Origin: an uncultured Eubacteriales bacterium
Lineage (GTDB): Bacteria > Bacillota > Clostridia > Oscillospirales > CAG-272
DNA length: 64,000 nucleotides
Direction: 5' to 3'
Assembly: GCA_900544985.1 (NCBI GenBank)
Contig: UQXK01000001.1
Coordinates: forward strand, 1-64,000
A model generated the notes under the pieces. The model saw nothing but the letters and a program-made list of their open reading frames with translations. It searched no databases and had not been told where the DNA came from. The translations under genes and the position numbers were made by a program. Shown here one piece after another: positions 6,353 through 16,282 of the stretch; the first letter of the stretch is position 1, and the number at the start of each line of letters is the position of its first letter.

Positions 6353-6808
6353 TCATTTACTCCATGTGCCGAGGTCGTCAACGATGAGAGTATACCAGCC
6401 GTCTTTTATGTGGATTTCGAGCACTGTTCCGCTGTAATCAGCGTCCCCGCCTCCTGTATCGCCCGCGAGGTCATAGTTGGAATGACACGGGTTTCCGTTC
6501 GTTACGGAGAAAGATATTCCGCTCGAAAACGAAGCTCTTATAAAGCATTCGAACTCCCCGTCTGGGCAAGTTATGCTTAGGCTTGTAACGTCTGTATAAC
6601 GGTATTCCGTGTTATTCTCGACGGTTACGGATATATTCCCGCTCCCCGTTACTTTTTTTAAAGGATTTTTTGCTTCAAGTAAATTTTCTTCTAAATTTTT
6701 TCCGTTATCGCACGCAACTTGTGAGGCTGATGTTTTTGGATATAATATATATTTGTCTCCATTCGCAGCTTTGTGCGTCATAGTGGTGTTATATTCGTAT
6801 ATTGCCAT
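6353..6808 (-). CDS. Putative tail fibre / receptor-binding protein
   Basis: 151 residues. Opens YEYNTTMTHKAANGDKYILY then YPKTSASQVACDNGKNLEEN, a repeat-like element seen in Firmicutes phage tail fibres, followed by a beta-rich domain (GNISVTVENNTEYRYTDVTS). GGAGG seven bases upstream. Probable distal fibre component. Confidence 0.55.
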   Translation of the reverse strand: MAIYEYNTTMTHKAANGDKYILYPKTSASQVACDNGKNLEENLLEAKNPLKKVTGSGNISVTVENNTEYRYTDVTSLSITCPDGEFECFIRASFSSGISFSVTNGNPCHSNYDLAGDTGGGDADYSGTVLEIHIKDGWYTLIVDDLGTWSK

Positions 6809-6830
6809 AGATACCTCCTTATAAGGGAAA

Positions 6831-6852
6831 GACCGCGCAAAAATGCGCGGTC
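6831..6852 (-). terminator. Hairpin between fibre genes
   Basis: Perfect stem GACCGCGC / GCGCGGTC, six-base loop. The following T-tract on the minus strand is only three bases, so it may attenuate rather than stop transcription. Confidence 0.45.
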
Positions 6853-6863
6853 TTGCTTATGAA

Positions 6864-7622
6864 TTAGTCTGCAATCTGGAACCAAAGGTCACCATCGGCA
6901 AGATTGCTGGGTTCTTCGGCGGCGAAGAAAATATTTGCCTTTCCGTCCCAACTTGCAACCTTGGCAGAAGTTATGCTGTCAAGGACGGATTTGTTGGTGT
7001 GCGTGTGCTTTTTTTCTATCGCGTCTTTGATATTTGCGTTTGTCTGATCGTATGTATCAAGGATATCTTTATTTGCATGAGAGTGGTTGCCGTCAGACGC
7101 TGCATTGACTTTTTCTGCAAGGGCTTCATCAAGGTCTGATTCAGAAACTTTGCTTTTATTTGCAAGAGAACCGAGCGCATTAAGCGTTGTCTGAATTGCC
7201 TCAACAGCGCTCTTGTCTGCTTTGTTTCCAACAGCCGCTGTAAGTGCGTCAGCCGCGTCTTTGTGTGTTGCGATGTATTGAGCAAGTTCTGTAAATGTGT
7301 TGTACGCCTCTACGGGAGTATCGCCGAGAAGTTCCTGACGAAGCGCGTTGATTGCGCTGTTCATCGCCGTTGTAGTGGGACGCGATGAAAGTGCGGCATC
7401 AAGCCCGGTTATATCACCCTGAGCATGTGTGTGCTGCGAATTGGCTTTCTTGGCAAGATCTGCCGAAGAAGCTTTTGATGCGATATCGGAAATGATAGTT
7501 GCGAGTTTTGTTGCAAGGGTAGTGGTTTCGTTATACATGACGTTTTCGATATTGGTTTTGACCATTAAGTCAACCAATACACCCTCAATTTTTGTGCGAA
7601 GCTGAGCATTCTTTTTTGCCAT
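6864..7622 (-). CDS. Tail fibre protein with HxH repeats
   Basis: 252 residues, Ala/Lys/Asp-rich helical fibre. Three HxH motifs occur in similar contexts: SQHTHAQGDITGLD, GNHSHANKDILD and KKHTHTNKSVLDS. HxH triplets bind a metal ion along the axis of trimeric phage fibres. The C-terminus (NIFFAAEEPSNLADGDLWFQ) is a short capping domain. It follows the collar fibre gene. Confidence 0.75.
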   Translation of the reverse strand: MAKKNAQLRTKIEGVLVDLMVKTNIENVMYNETTTLATKLATIISDIASKASSADLAKKANSQHTHAQGDITGLDAALSSRPTTTAMNSAINALRQELLGDTPVEAYNTFTELAQYIATHKDAADALTAAVGNKADKSAVEAIQTTLNALGSLANKSKVSESDLDEALAEKVNAASDGNHSHANKDILDTYDQTNANIKDAIEKKHTHTNKSVLDSITSAKVASWDGKANIFFAAEEPSNLADGDLWFQIAD

Positions 7623-7642
7623 AATTTTATTCCTCCAATAAT

Positions 7643-8410
7643 TTAAATAATTTCGACATCATAAGTGTCTTTTTCTTGGGCTACATTGATATTTGCGTTC
7701 ATTACCGGATAGCCCTTTTCGTCAATGAACGCGGATATTTGCGTCAAGTCGACATCTTCTTCACCTCCCAATTCTAACAGCAGCGTCTTATCATTTTTCT
7801 GCGTTGTCGATGTGTCAAACCAGAGTATCGGTCCGCTTTCCGGTTCTGAATTTGATATAACATAGAACAGTTTTTGCATCTGCTCTTGAACCGCTTTAAT
7901 TATCTCATCATGCGCGTTTTTATCTTGATTATGTGATTTTATCGCCTCTTTAACATAATCTTGCATGACTCCATATCCAACAAGTGCCGATGAATCCACA
8001 TTTATTGTGAATTCTCCGCGATTTGATACTTTTAAGAAAGCATAAAACGTATAGAGAAAATCGGGAGATTCCGAAGCGCTTGGAATCAGAACACCAGCAC
8101 TATTTTGAAAAAGTGCAAGTAATACAGGCGTACCACTATCAAGGCTGGCATATAAGCCAATTTGATTTAATGTATAACTTTCTTCCGACGCTTGAATTTG
8201 TATTTTTATTTTTTGAGTATCATTTTGAGCTTGACTTGAAATGATACTTACTGTTTGTTTTTGATTAACAAGTGAAGTCTGCGCTAATAGAGCAACTTCT
8301 GGGACAGTGCCGGAGCCTGATACAGCATTTGAAATATTGAGAATGGTCCCATTCGTCCATTTTGCCATAAGGTTCACGCCGGCATTTGTTGTAACGCCGA
8401 TCCATGCCAT
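7643..8410 (-). CDS. Phage tail-collar fibre protein
   Basis: 255 residues. N-terminal TNAGVNLMAKWTNGTILNIS and the SESYTLNQIGLYAS segment match the tail-collar fibre domain (DUF3751 type) that attaches fibres to P2/Mu-like baseplates. Start at 8410 uses GGAGG; an upstream in-frame ATG lacks it. Follows gpI, as in P2. Confidence 0.75.
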   Translation of the reverse strand: MAWIGVTTNAGVNLMAKWTNGTILNISNAVSGSGTVPEVALLAQTSLVNQKQTVSIISSQAQNDTQKIKIQIQASEESYTLNQIGLYASLDSGTPVLLALFQNSAGVLIPSASESPDFLYTFYAFLKVSNRGEFTINVDSSALVGYGVMQDYVKEAIKSHNQDKNAHDEIIKAVQEQMQKLFYVISNSEPESGPILWFDTSTTQKNDKTLLLELGGEEDVDLTQISAFIDEKGYPVMNANINVAQEKDTYDVEII

Positions 8411-8424
8411 AAAACCACCTCCGT

Positions 8425-9012
8425 TCAATAATGTTGAGCAACAGCGCTATCGATAATTTCATATCCCGCAAACGCAACGCCAACATAAATGTTTGATTTG
8501 CCATTTGCAAAATATTCTATTCCATCAAGAACTGAGCGAAGATTTTTATAAAATTCTACTCTTTCGATAACCCTTTTGTGTTTTTCCGCGTCAATACTTT
8601 CATAAGTTGCATCAACTAACAAACGAAAGTGATATGGCGCTCCGCCATATTCAAACCATTCTGATACAATCGTATCAGGGTAAATTGCAGAAATGGCTGT
8701 TTCGACGGCTGACTTTGTTCCGAGCGTTTTGTGAACTCGCCAGCTTTTTTTCAAAGTGGCTCGTTTTTCCTCAATCGTATAATTGCCGTCCCACCAGTCG
8801 ACTTTGAAATCATGCGCTAAAATGTCCAAAAGATTTTCTGGTAGATTATCTATTCGGGAATAAATAGCCACATCTTCTATTTCACAGCTTCGATTAGAAA
8901 GTGTCTCGGCAATGATCGCAGCCAAAGCCATCATATCTGCATCGTTTTTTAAGACATCAGGCAAAGAAGATAACAAATTTTCCGCGGTCAAGCCATGCTG
9001 CTTATCATTCAT
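8425..9012 (-). CDS. Baseplate/tail protein I (P2 gpI-like)
   Basis: 195 residues. LPDVLKNDADMMALAAIIAE and LPENLLDILAHDFKVDWWDG are the conserved gpI segments, followed by the HKTLGTKSAVETAI motif. It joins the baseplate wedge to the fibres. GGAGG precedes two closely spaced ATGs; the second (9012) has the better spacing. Overlaps the gpJ stop. Confidence 0.85.
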   Translation of the reverse strand: MNDKQHGLTAENLLSSLPDVLKNDADMMALAAIIAETLSNRSCEIEDVAIYSRIDNLPENLLDILAHDFKVDWWDGNYTIEEKRATLKKSWRVHKTLGTKSAVETAISAIYPDTIVSEWFEYGGAPYHFRLLVDATYESIDAEKHKRVIERVEFYKNLRSVLDGIEYFANGKSNIYVGVAFAGYEIIDSAVAQHY

Positions 9013-10147
9013 CTTCATATCCTCCGTTTGTTGTTGTTATTGTTCCAACAACCGCAATTTGAGGAACGGTGTTGTCTTTGCCGTCGCGCAAAGTCGTAAA
9101 GTTGGGGCTTTTCATATCTATGCGCTTTATTCCGGTCTGCATAAGCAACCCGTGCAGATGAGATGGATTTATATCTCGTCCAAGTTTGCCAGATTGCCAC
9201 CTGACATGCTCTTCAACAGCCTTATTAACAGCATTTTGTATTTCCGATGAATTGACCGTGCTGTCTTGTGGAATATAGTATGTAAAATTTATATCATAGT
9301 TTACGATTTCGGGATCTTCTACCGATACCTTGTCGGTTAGAGGACGTACCTCATCATCATTACACGCCGCAAGCACTTCCGCCTTAATTTCGTTTGTTGC
9401 AACCGTTCCGTTTTTCATTAGAACATAAAGATTGACTTCTCCGGGAGCAGGACGATTTGCCACAACATCTGCAATCTCGGTTGATACTTGCTTTGCGAAA
9501 AAAATATAACTTCCTTTTGCGCCGGCACAACTATATCCGTCCATGCTGGCTCGCATAAGCTCATAATATTCATCATCGGTCGCTTCTTCGGCGCCTCCGT
9601 CACTTTTATTGATATTTGAACACGAAGAATAATAGGGAATATTATCTACGTCTATGAGCATTTTAATTTGTCCTTCTACATATCCGTTTCCGATAATTCC
9701 CGCAGTTTCGCATTGAACGATAACATCTGCGCTTATGTCGCCAATAGGAATATAGGCGTCATCTATTGTTGACCATACCAATGTATGACTTGCGTCTGTT
9801 ACACGAGTTCCAGCTGGAATAAGGATAGATGTTTCTTGCGATTTCGAAATAACGAAACGCATAGTACATCTTGCCGATTTTGCAGCATTTCTTTCTATTG
9901 AATAAATAAGTTCACCGAGTGCATCAAGATTTTTTCCTTCGGCTCTGCTCGGAATGTTTTGATTTCCGACGTAATTAAGCATAGCCCTCTCTTGAATTAT
10001 GATATCGGAAACCCAAGAAATGAATATTTTATCTGGATCGGCAGGATGCAATGTCCTGCCTGTTATCTTCTCATATGCAGTTGTCAAACTTGTAATGATG
10101 GACTCACTATTTGTTGATACAAATTGATAATCAGTCTTCCTGCTCAT
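9005..10147 (-). CDS. Baseplate wedge protein J (gp47/gpJ family)
   Basis: 380 residues with the Baseplate_J signature: AEGKNLDALGELI, then a central domain and ASMDGYSCAGAKGSYIFFAK, and GEVNLYVLMKNG. It forms part of the baseplate wedge. Overlaps gpW by 17 bp and gpI by 8 bp. Confidence 0.9.
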   Translation of the reverse strand: MSRKTDYQFVSTNSESIITSLTTAYEKITGRTLHPADPDKIFISWVSDIIIQERAMLNYVGNQNIPSRAEGKNLDALGELIYSIERNAAKSARCTMRFVISKSQETSILIPAGTRVTDASHTLVWSTIDDAYIPIGDISADVIVQCETAGIIGNGYVEGQIKMLIDVDNIPYYSSCSNINKSDGGAEEATDDEYYELMRASMDGYSCAGAKGSYIFFAKQVSTEIADVVANRPAPGEVNLYVLMKNGTVATNEIKAEVLAACNDDEVRPLTDKVSVEDPEIVNYDINFTYYIPQDSTVNSSEIQNAVNKAVEEHVRWQSGKLGRDINPSHLHGLLMQTGIKRIDMKSPNFTTLRDGKDNTVPQIAVVGTITTTNGGYEDE

Positions 10148-10457
10148 CGTTTATGTCTACCTCCACAACCGGGATAACTTTACCAGTTATATCTTCGCTT
10201 TCGAATTTTATATCAATAACAGTCGCACGTGGCTCAAACTTTCGCAACGCTTCTGTTACTTCGGAGACGATCAATGTTTTTGCAATCGGAATAGGCTTGT
10301 CAACAAAATCCATGGGCAGGCCGAACTCTCGATACATCGGGACCGTTCCTTTTTTTGTGGAAAGGATCATTGATATATTCTGCAAGACTGATATAATTGT
10401 GTCATTTTCACTCAGAGAAATTTTATAAGGTTTTCCGCCTGTAACTTTATAACTCAT
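10131..10457 (-). CDS. Baseplate assembly protein W (gp25-like)
   Basis: 108 residues; the GPW/gp25 core TKKGTVPMYREFGLPMDFVD with a following EALRKFEPRATVIDIK segment. Sheath-initiator component of contractile tails. ATG at 10457 has GGAGG seven bases upstream. Confidence 0.85.
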   Translation of the reverse strand: MSYKVTGGKPYKISLSENDTIISVLQNISMILSTKKGTVPMYREFGLPMDFVDKPIPIAKTLIVSEVTEALRKFEPRATVIDIKFESEDITGKVIPVVEVDINDEQED

Positions 10458-10458
10458 A

Positions 10459-10854
10459 TCATTCCTCCGGATATTCGGTGAGATCAACAGAAATATCGGC
10501 TGTTACTATATTTCCGTTCTTATCATAGTGTTCAACCGTTATCTTATATTTTGAAACAAGCCAGCGACCGTATGATTTTTCGCCTATTACAAGCGAAAGC
10601 GCGATTCCGTTTCTCTGATACATACGCAATCGCGAAATGTCGCTTGTGGGATCTGATACACCGAGAAATTTTGACAATCTTATATTAAATGTGAATGAAT
10701 CGAGGCTGACGCCTGTAAATTCAGGCAAGTCAATATCCATGTGGCGTTTGTGCGCCTGTATGGTCGCAGAGCTTTGCCACGAAACATTTCGTATCGTTTT
10801 AATAATATCTTGTGATACCGAAAAAACGATATCACCCAGACAACCTACAATCAT
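10459..10854 (-). CDS. Tail protein U-like
   Basis: 131 residues. HKRHMDIDLPEFTGVSLDSF followed by FNIRLSKFLGV and GRWLVSKYKITVEHYDKNGN are the P2 gpU-family hallmarks. gpU helps complete the tail and joins tape measure and hub. Overlaps the gpV-like gene by 4 bp. Confidence 0.8.
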   Translation of the reverse strand: MIVGCLGDIVFSVSQDIIKTIRNVSWQSSATIQAHKRHMDIDLPEFTGVSLDSFTFNIRLSKFLGVSDPTSDISRLRMYQRNGIALSLVIGEKSYGRWLVSKYKITVEHYDKNGNIVTADISVDLTEYPEE

Positions 10855-11081
10855 TCAATCACCCCCAAGATATATCCATCTCCGTTGAATATCGGAAAAT
10901 AAAGGCAAAGCACCGTATCGTTGATTGCTGGCATCCAGGATTCTGCATTCCGCACGATACACAGCCACCCCGATGTCATATTTAAGCGTGGAAAGTGTAC
11001 TCTTGCTTTATGTTTTTCGTTATCGATATCGTAAACCTTTCCGATTCTAACCATATTTTGAAATAAGCTCTCATCCATCAA
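10851..11081 (-). CDS. Baseplate spike protein V, short OB-fold form
   Basis: 76 residues only, against ~200 in P2 gpV. The OB-fold region is clear (RIGKVYDIDNEKHKARVHFP; MTSGWLCIVRNAESWMPAIN; NGDGYILGVIE), but the beta-helix spike tip is missing. The penetrating tip may come from another protein, or the tail uses a minimal spike as seen in some Firmicutes myoviruses. Confidence 0.75.
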   Translation of the reverse strand: MMDESLFQNMVRIGKVYDIDNEKHKARVHFPRLNMTSGWLCIVRNAESWMPAINDTVLCLYFPIFNGDGYILGVIE

Positions 11082-12400
11082 TGTTCCTCCAATGCCCGAC
11101 GCAGAGTGATTTGCGTTGTATATCCGGATTTTGACACACTATGTTTTGCGGATTTTATAATGTATTTTCCGCTCCAACAACCCCAGCCGAGGAGTTTTAC
11201 CGTGCGTCCGGCGAATAGGGAAGGATCTCCCGGAAAGGTAAATGTGGCGGAGTATTCATATTTGTTGTGCAAACGAAGCTGTTTTGCAGCAAGTATTTGC
11301 GCTTCGGCGATACTTGTGACTTTGGCATAATGTTCGAGACATTTATTTTCCTTGGAATTTGAATCATATTCATTGCAATATGCAGTAGCCTCGATTACTT
11401 CGCCTGTTTGCGGATCTGTATATGATACATGACAACTTGTATATTGTGTATCAGCTTCTCCGGTGGAAAGTTTCCATTTTGAATATCCGCCATTTTTGCC
11501 GCGATGAATGGTTAAAATTTCGTCTTTGTTTTCGTATTCAGCTTGATCGAATATGACAATGATATTGTTTGAAATTTTAAGGGATTTTCCTGCATTATGA
11601 CACAATGTCTGCAAGAAAGAGATATCGCTTGTTGCAACCTGTTCAACACGTGGGTAGTACACGTTGATAGATGATAAGTACATGAAAGCCATACCGCCAT
11701 TCTCAGCTATTTCCTTTGCAATTTCAAAAAGCGTATACGATTCCCATGATTTGCTTTTCTTTGTCTGACGTACGGATTTACAATAGGGAAGTGAAGTCCC
11801 TTTTATTGTAATGACAGATGGCGGACCGGAACAATCGACACTATCAAGTTCGAATTGACCGCAATCGAGAACTCTGTCCATGCCATCGTTATTCCAATTT
11901 GCGCGCACTATTGCAGCTTGTATCTTCAAACCTTTTACGACATTGTCATTCGGAATTTCCGTATCTTCATCGCATGGCGTTAAACAAGAGGCTTCTACAT
12001 AGGCGTTTTTGTTATTAAATATTATGTTAGCCCATCCGTTTTTAAATGACTTAGCGACAATGATAGACCCGTACGGTAGTGTCCCGTACAGATGATAAAT
12101 ATCGCTTGGACGGCTACGAACATTTACGCCTGTTTGTACAATTACTTTGTACGGTTCGCCGACGCTTTCTTCATCTCCTCTTAAATCAGAAGAGGCGGCT
12201 GACTGAATCGCTTGGTTGAGCCATTTAGTCAGCCACACGCCGTCCTTATCCTCGATTTTGATTTGAAGATCATCTGACGAATCCTCTTCGTTGTCCGTAT
12301 ATGTGAGAGATAAAAGATACTGCCGCAAAGATTTTGTTATATCAACGCCGGAGAAAAACACTTCGACATCTGTATGTCTTGCAATGTTTGCGTTGCTCAT
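11078..12400 (-). CDS. Tail hub protein D (late control D family) with SH3b insertion
   Basis: 440 residues. The hub fold is seen at both ends: VEVFFSGVDITKSLRQYLLS and DDLQIKIEDKDGVWLTKWL at the start, and DISFLQTLCHNAGKSLKISN plus AAKQLRLHNKYEYSATFTFP at the end. Residues ~85-140 hold a bacterial SH3 domain (TGVNVRSRPSDIYHLYG, then GWANIIFNNKNAYVEASCL) that may bind cell wall. The tail hub carries the tape measure and spike. Confidence 0.8.
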   Translation of the reverse strand: MSNANIARHTDVEVFFSGVDITKSLRQYLLSLTYTDNEEDSSDDLQIKIEDKDGVWLTKWLNQAIQSAASSDLRGDEESVGEPYKVIVQTGVNVRSRPSDIYHLYGTLPYGSIIVAKSFKNGWANIIFNNKNAYVEASCLTPCDEDTEIPNDNVVKGLKIQAAIVRANWNNDGMDRVLDCGQFELDSVDCSGPPSVITIKGTSLPYCKSVRQTKKSKSWESYTLFEIAKEIAENGGMAFMYLSSINVYYPRVEQVATSDISFLQTLCHNAGKSLKISNNIIVIFDQAEYENKDEILTIHRGKNGGYSKWKLSTGEADTQYTSCHVSYTDPQTGEVIEATAYCNEYDSNSKENKCLEHYAKVTSIAEAQILAAKQLRLHNKYEYSATFTFPGDPSLFAGRTVKLLGWGCWSGKYIIKSAKHSVSKSGYTTQITLRRALEEH

Positions 12401-12603
12401 CCGCTCACCTTCTTCCAGGGCGGCAAATCATCAGTCGTAGTTGTGTCAATGTTTGGAATTTCCAAAACGATTCCGGCAGGGAATATATATGTGTCGCAAT
12501 ATTTTGTATTAGCATTGATAAGTTTATCAGTATGATTAGAGCTTCCAAATACCTTGTACGCGATGCTGTCCCACTTATCGCCCTGTATTGTGATGTATGT
12601 CAT
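12397..12603 (-). CDS. Tail protein X (LysM-like)
   Basis: 68 residues forming one LysM-like module: GDKWDSIAYKVFGSSNHTDK, LINANTKY, FPAGIVLEIPN. P2 gpX homologues sit on the tail tube/hub. Overlaps the tape measure stop and the hub start by 4 bp each. Confidence 0.85.
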   Translation of the reverse strand: MTYITIQGDKWDSIAYKVFGSSNHTDKLINANTKYCDTYIFPAGIVLEIPNIDTTTTDDLPPWKKVSG

Positions 12604-15600
12604 ACGTATGTATTCCTCCTTGAATCCATTGCGATATCTTCGAGCTTTTCAATCACCATATCGACAAGAGCGTTTCCGCACTCTTCTAATTTATCTGACA
12701 TATTGTCGTTTTCAACGCCCGTCAGGTTGAAATTCGGAGAAATGTTAAAAGTGTAATTAGCGTTTCCGTGGTTGGATTTTGCTTCAAGCGGCAATGCCGA
12801 GATACGCTGTGATTCGATCGAAGTATAAACTTTTTCTCCACCTCTGAATGCCATAAGTTCAGGACCGTTTTCTCCTACCCAGTGAAGCCCGGGTATCGCA
12901 CTGTCTGTTCCATTGGCATAACCGATATACTTTGAATACATATCATCGAGATATTCTTGATAATTTTCATATTTGGAGTTGGCTCTTCTTTTCCATTCCT
13001 GTTGTGTCATTATGTTGGAATATCCAGATGCTGCTGCATCCTGATATGACGACCATTTATTATTCCCGGAAGATTCTACTGCCCCATTACTATTTAAGGC
13101 AAGTCCTATTTGTAGTGCCAGCTGTTCGGCTATCTTGGTCGCTTCATCAGATCCGGTCCGCAACGCTTGTATGTAAGCGTCCATCGTTGCTTTTGCGGCA
13201 ACTTCGGCTTCATCTTCAAGATTAAGTGAATCAACGGCGGTTTCAAGGTTATCTTTCACATTTCCGAGTTCGGTAGTAAAACCTGTTGCTATCTCGGCGA
13301 TGGAATTTGCGGCCTCTTCTTGCTGTTTACGTACTTCCTGCCAACCGCCTACCATTTTGCGAAGATCCTCGTCGCTTGCGTTCGCCATTCCCGCGATAGC
13401 ATTAACGCTATCAGTTGAGCCGTCGGCAAATGAAGCAATAAGATCTGACAGCCCTTCTATGTCATTGGCTCTTGCGAGTAGAGCTGTAAGGTCTGTGTTA
13501 TAATCGGACCAATAAGCAAGCTGTGTTTCGAGCGATGTGTTGATTTTGCCAATGTCGGCTGGTATAACAATCGCCGCTGTGTCCCAAAGCTCATATTGCC
13601 CCTGAATGCTTTGTTCGGCGGAATTCTTGATTTCGTGATAGCTTTCTCCAAGTTCGCTGATTTTATCGATCGTATCTTGAATTTTTCCGACAGTATCAAT
13701 GGCCTCTACTGTTACCTCATAGATTTTTGCCGCTTTTGTCGCAGAATAATATCCTGACGCTACCGCGTTTATCGCTTTTGTTAGATTGTTTTTGAATTTT
13801 TCAATCTTATCAACAGATTTTTGCAATATTTCGGAATTGACGCCATAGCCTTTTGCCGCAGCTTCAACCGTAAGATAACCGTTGCGAACTGCATCAAGAG
13901 CATTTCGGAACTCTTTTGTGCTTTCAATGGTTTCCTCGGTGTCTTTTTCGCTCTGTTGCATTGATTTTGAGTAAAGCCCCATCGCTTCAAGCATTTCGTT
14001 TTCTTTTCGAACACTGTTGTCATATTGTTTTTGAAGCTCACTTTGATCAAGTTCTGCTCTTTTGATTTCAGCACGAGCGCTGTTAAGGGATTCTAAAAAT
14101 GCTCCGTATTTTGCGTTAATCCAGCGAACCTCTCCCGGAGTCATATTGGGATTTATCTCTTCTTGCAACTTTTTATTTGTGGAACTATTTAGTAATTCGT
14201 TATATTTTTCTTGCGCAGCAGCAGTATTTGCTTTTGCGATAGCAAGTTCTTTTTCAAATTCGAGTTCTTGCTCTACTGCTTTATAATAGTCCTCATAATT
14301 TTGCTCGTATTTTTTGCGGGCAATTTCAGCTTCCACTACATTGCGAATTGCTTCGGAAGTAGAATTCAAGGCACCGGTTACCTTATCGTAAGAAAGTCCC
14401 AGTGTCGGAAGTCGGTCATTTAATTGATTGACAAGCGCAAGCATTTGCTCTTTTTCGGCTTCTGTTTTACTCGTCTGTGATTCGAGCTTTTCAAGACGAC
14501 CAACAAGCGCGAGAACGACATCTTCTTCATTATTGATCGCGTTAATGCTTGCCTCGTGACTGGCAACAAAATCTTCGTAAGATGATATTGAATTTTCTAC
14601 TTGTTTGTTGAAATCATCCATTGTCATTTTAGAGGCTTCGAAATCCTCTTCCAATAACAGCAATTCACCATGTAGAGCTCTTGCTTCATCAGAACTCTCA
14701 CCGTACAATCTGCACGTTTCCTCATATTCAGCATTAAGCTCTTGAATTTTATCATATTGCTTTTGTGAAGTGTTGGTCAGCTTATTGGTTTCATCGGACT
14801 GGGATTTTATGGCACCGGCAAGTGCGATAACGCTTACTGTTAGCGCGGCAACGCCTGCGGCGATAAGCCCCACGGGATTTGCCATCATCGTGGCATTTAA
14901 TTCCGCTTGCGCTATGGTTTCTTTTTTTGTGAGCGCTTCGCTTATAACTTTTAAAGCGTTTGATGTCTTCTTTATTGCAACATAAGAACCATAAACGCCG
15001 ACGAATGTTGCGGCTCCTGCCGAACAATGGTTCGGTCTCCTGCCGTTATAGCGATCAAGGATTTTACGATGGCAGGATTTTCTTCGGCAAACTTCGTGAC
15101 ATCTGCGAGCATTTCATTCCAAATCTTTAAAAGATTTGTCATTTCGGGAGCATACGCATTGCCGACGGTGTTTTTCAAGGCGGTTATATTGTTCTTTTGA
15201 ATTTGCAGTTCATCGTCAAGAGCCATAGCACTTGACAACATCTTGTCATTCATAATATAACCGGCTTTTTCTGCCATTTGAGTATACTCATTCATGACGC
15301 CGGAGCCAGCGGCGATCAAGGTATTGATTTGCTGTGCACTTCTGCCGAGAAGCTCCATAGCGACCGCATCTCTTTCGCTCGCATTTTCCATATTGCCCAG
15401 AGCATCAATAACATTCCAATATACATCTTCGCTATCGCGGAGTGATCCATCGGCGTTGGTTACAGAAACTCCAAGTTTCTCATACGCTTCGACATAGCGC
15501 GCCGTTCCGTCTTGTGCATAAGACATAGCGCGGACGTTCCTCGCCATTGTTGACGTAAGCGTTTCTACACTGACATCAACAAGTTCGGCGGCATAATAAT

Positions 15601-16282
15601 ATGCTTGCAAATCTTTTGCTGCGATCCCGTATTGAACAGAAACCGTACCGATTTCATCGGCATAAGCCGCCGCCCCTACAACGCAATCAGCGTAAAGCCG
15701 ATAAATTTCTTGTAATCCTTTTGCAATCCCTGCCGCCACCAATGCATTTCCGACAGCAGAAAATGCATTAGATCCCTCTGTTCCGAAGCGAGATGCTTCA
15801 TCAGCTGCTTTCTCTTCTTTATCCTTTAATGATTCTATTTCTTCATTAAGCCTTTGGCTTTCCGAAGATAGATTTTCTACATCAACACCGGAGTCAGATA
15901 GAGCGTTGCGCATTCTGCTCAAAGCTTCCGTTTTTTGTTCGAGAGATCTTTTTGTATCTTCTATACGTTGTTGTAAATCCAACTCTTTATTTGAAAGAGA
16001 CGAATTTAATCCAGTTGATTCGGATAATTCTTGCTGTACATTTTTCAGTTGTTGCTGATATATATTAAGCTTATTGTTTATCGCATCAACCGATTGCTGC
16101 TGTTTTGCATAAGAAGATATATCTGCCTGTGTTTTGTTGAGTGATTGCAATTCTTTTTGCGTTGCGGCGAGCGTCTTTTTTGCGGAGGAAAATGTTCCGT
16201 CAAAATTTTGACCGAGCTGCGCACTCAACTTGAACAGCATTTCATATTCATTTCGCGACGCCGTATAAATCACTCCATTCAA
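12600..16282 (-). CDS. Tail tape measure protein, frame broken by a 23-bp insertion
   Basis: Two reading frames: an upstream one (16282 to 14972) and a downstream one open from about 15050 to 12600. They join exactly if 23 bp are skipped, giving ~1219 residues (415 + 42 + 762), a normal tape measure length. N-terminal part: NEYEMLFKLSAQLGQNFDGT and coiled coils (QQQLKNVQQELSEST); middle: hydrophobic membrane-like segment (VGLIAAGVAALTVSVIALAG); C-terminal part: Ser/Gly-rich end with GLHWVGENGPELMAFRGGEK, typical of tape measures. The downstream half has no ribosome site near its first ATG (14888), so separate translation is unlikely. Start is TTG (16282) or GTG (16273). Either a bypass element, a disabling mutation or an assembly error. 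Confidence 0.8.
15014..15045 (-). other. 23-bp bypass-like hairpin element in the tape measure gene
   Basis: Nine-base direct repeats (minus strand CGGCAGGAG) at 15037-15045 and 15014-15022 enclose 14 bp; one repeat plus these 14 bp is the 23-bp excess. Between the matching GGA codons (15040-15038 and 15017-15015) lies hairpin CCGAAC-CATT-GTTCGG. The landing GGA overlaps an AGGAG motif. Confidence 0.6.

Noticed and set aside
12600..14888. Downstream half of the tape measure as a separate gene
   Set aside because: No ribosome site near its ATG, and the frame continues upstream into sequence that joins the first half exactly after removal of 23 bp.
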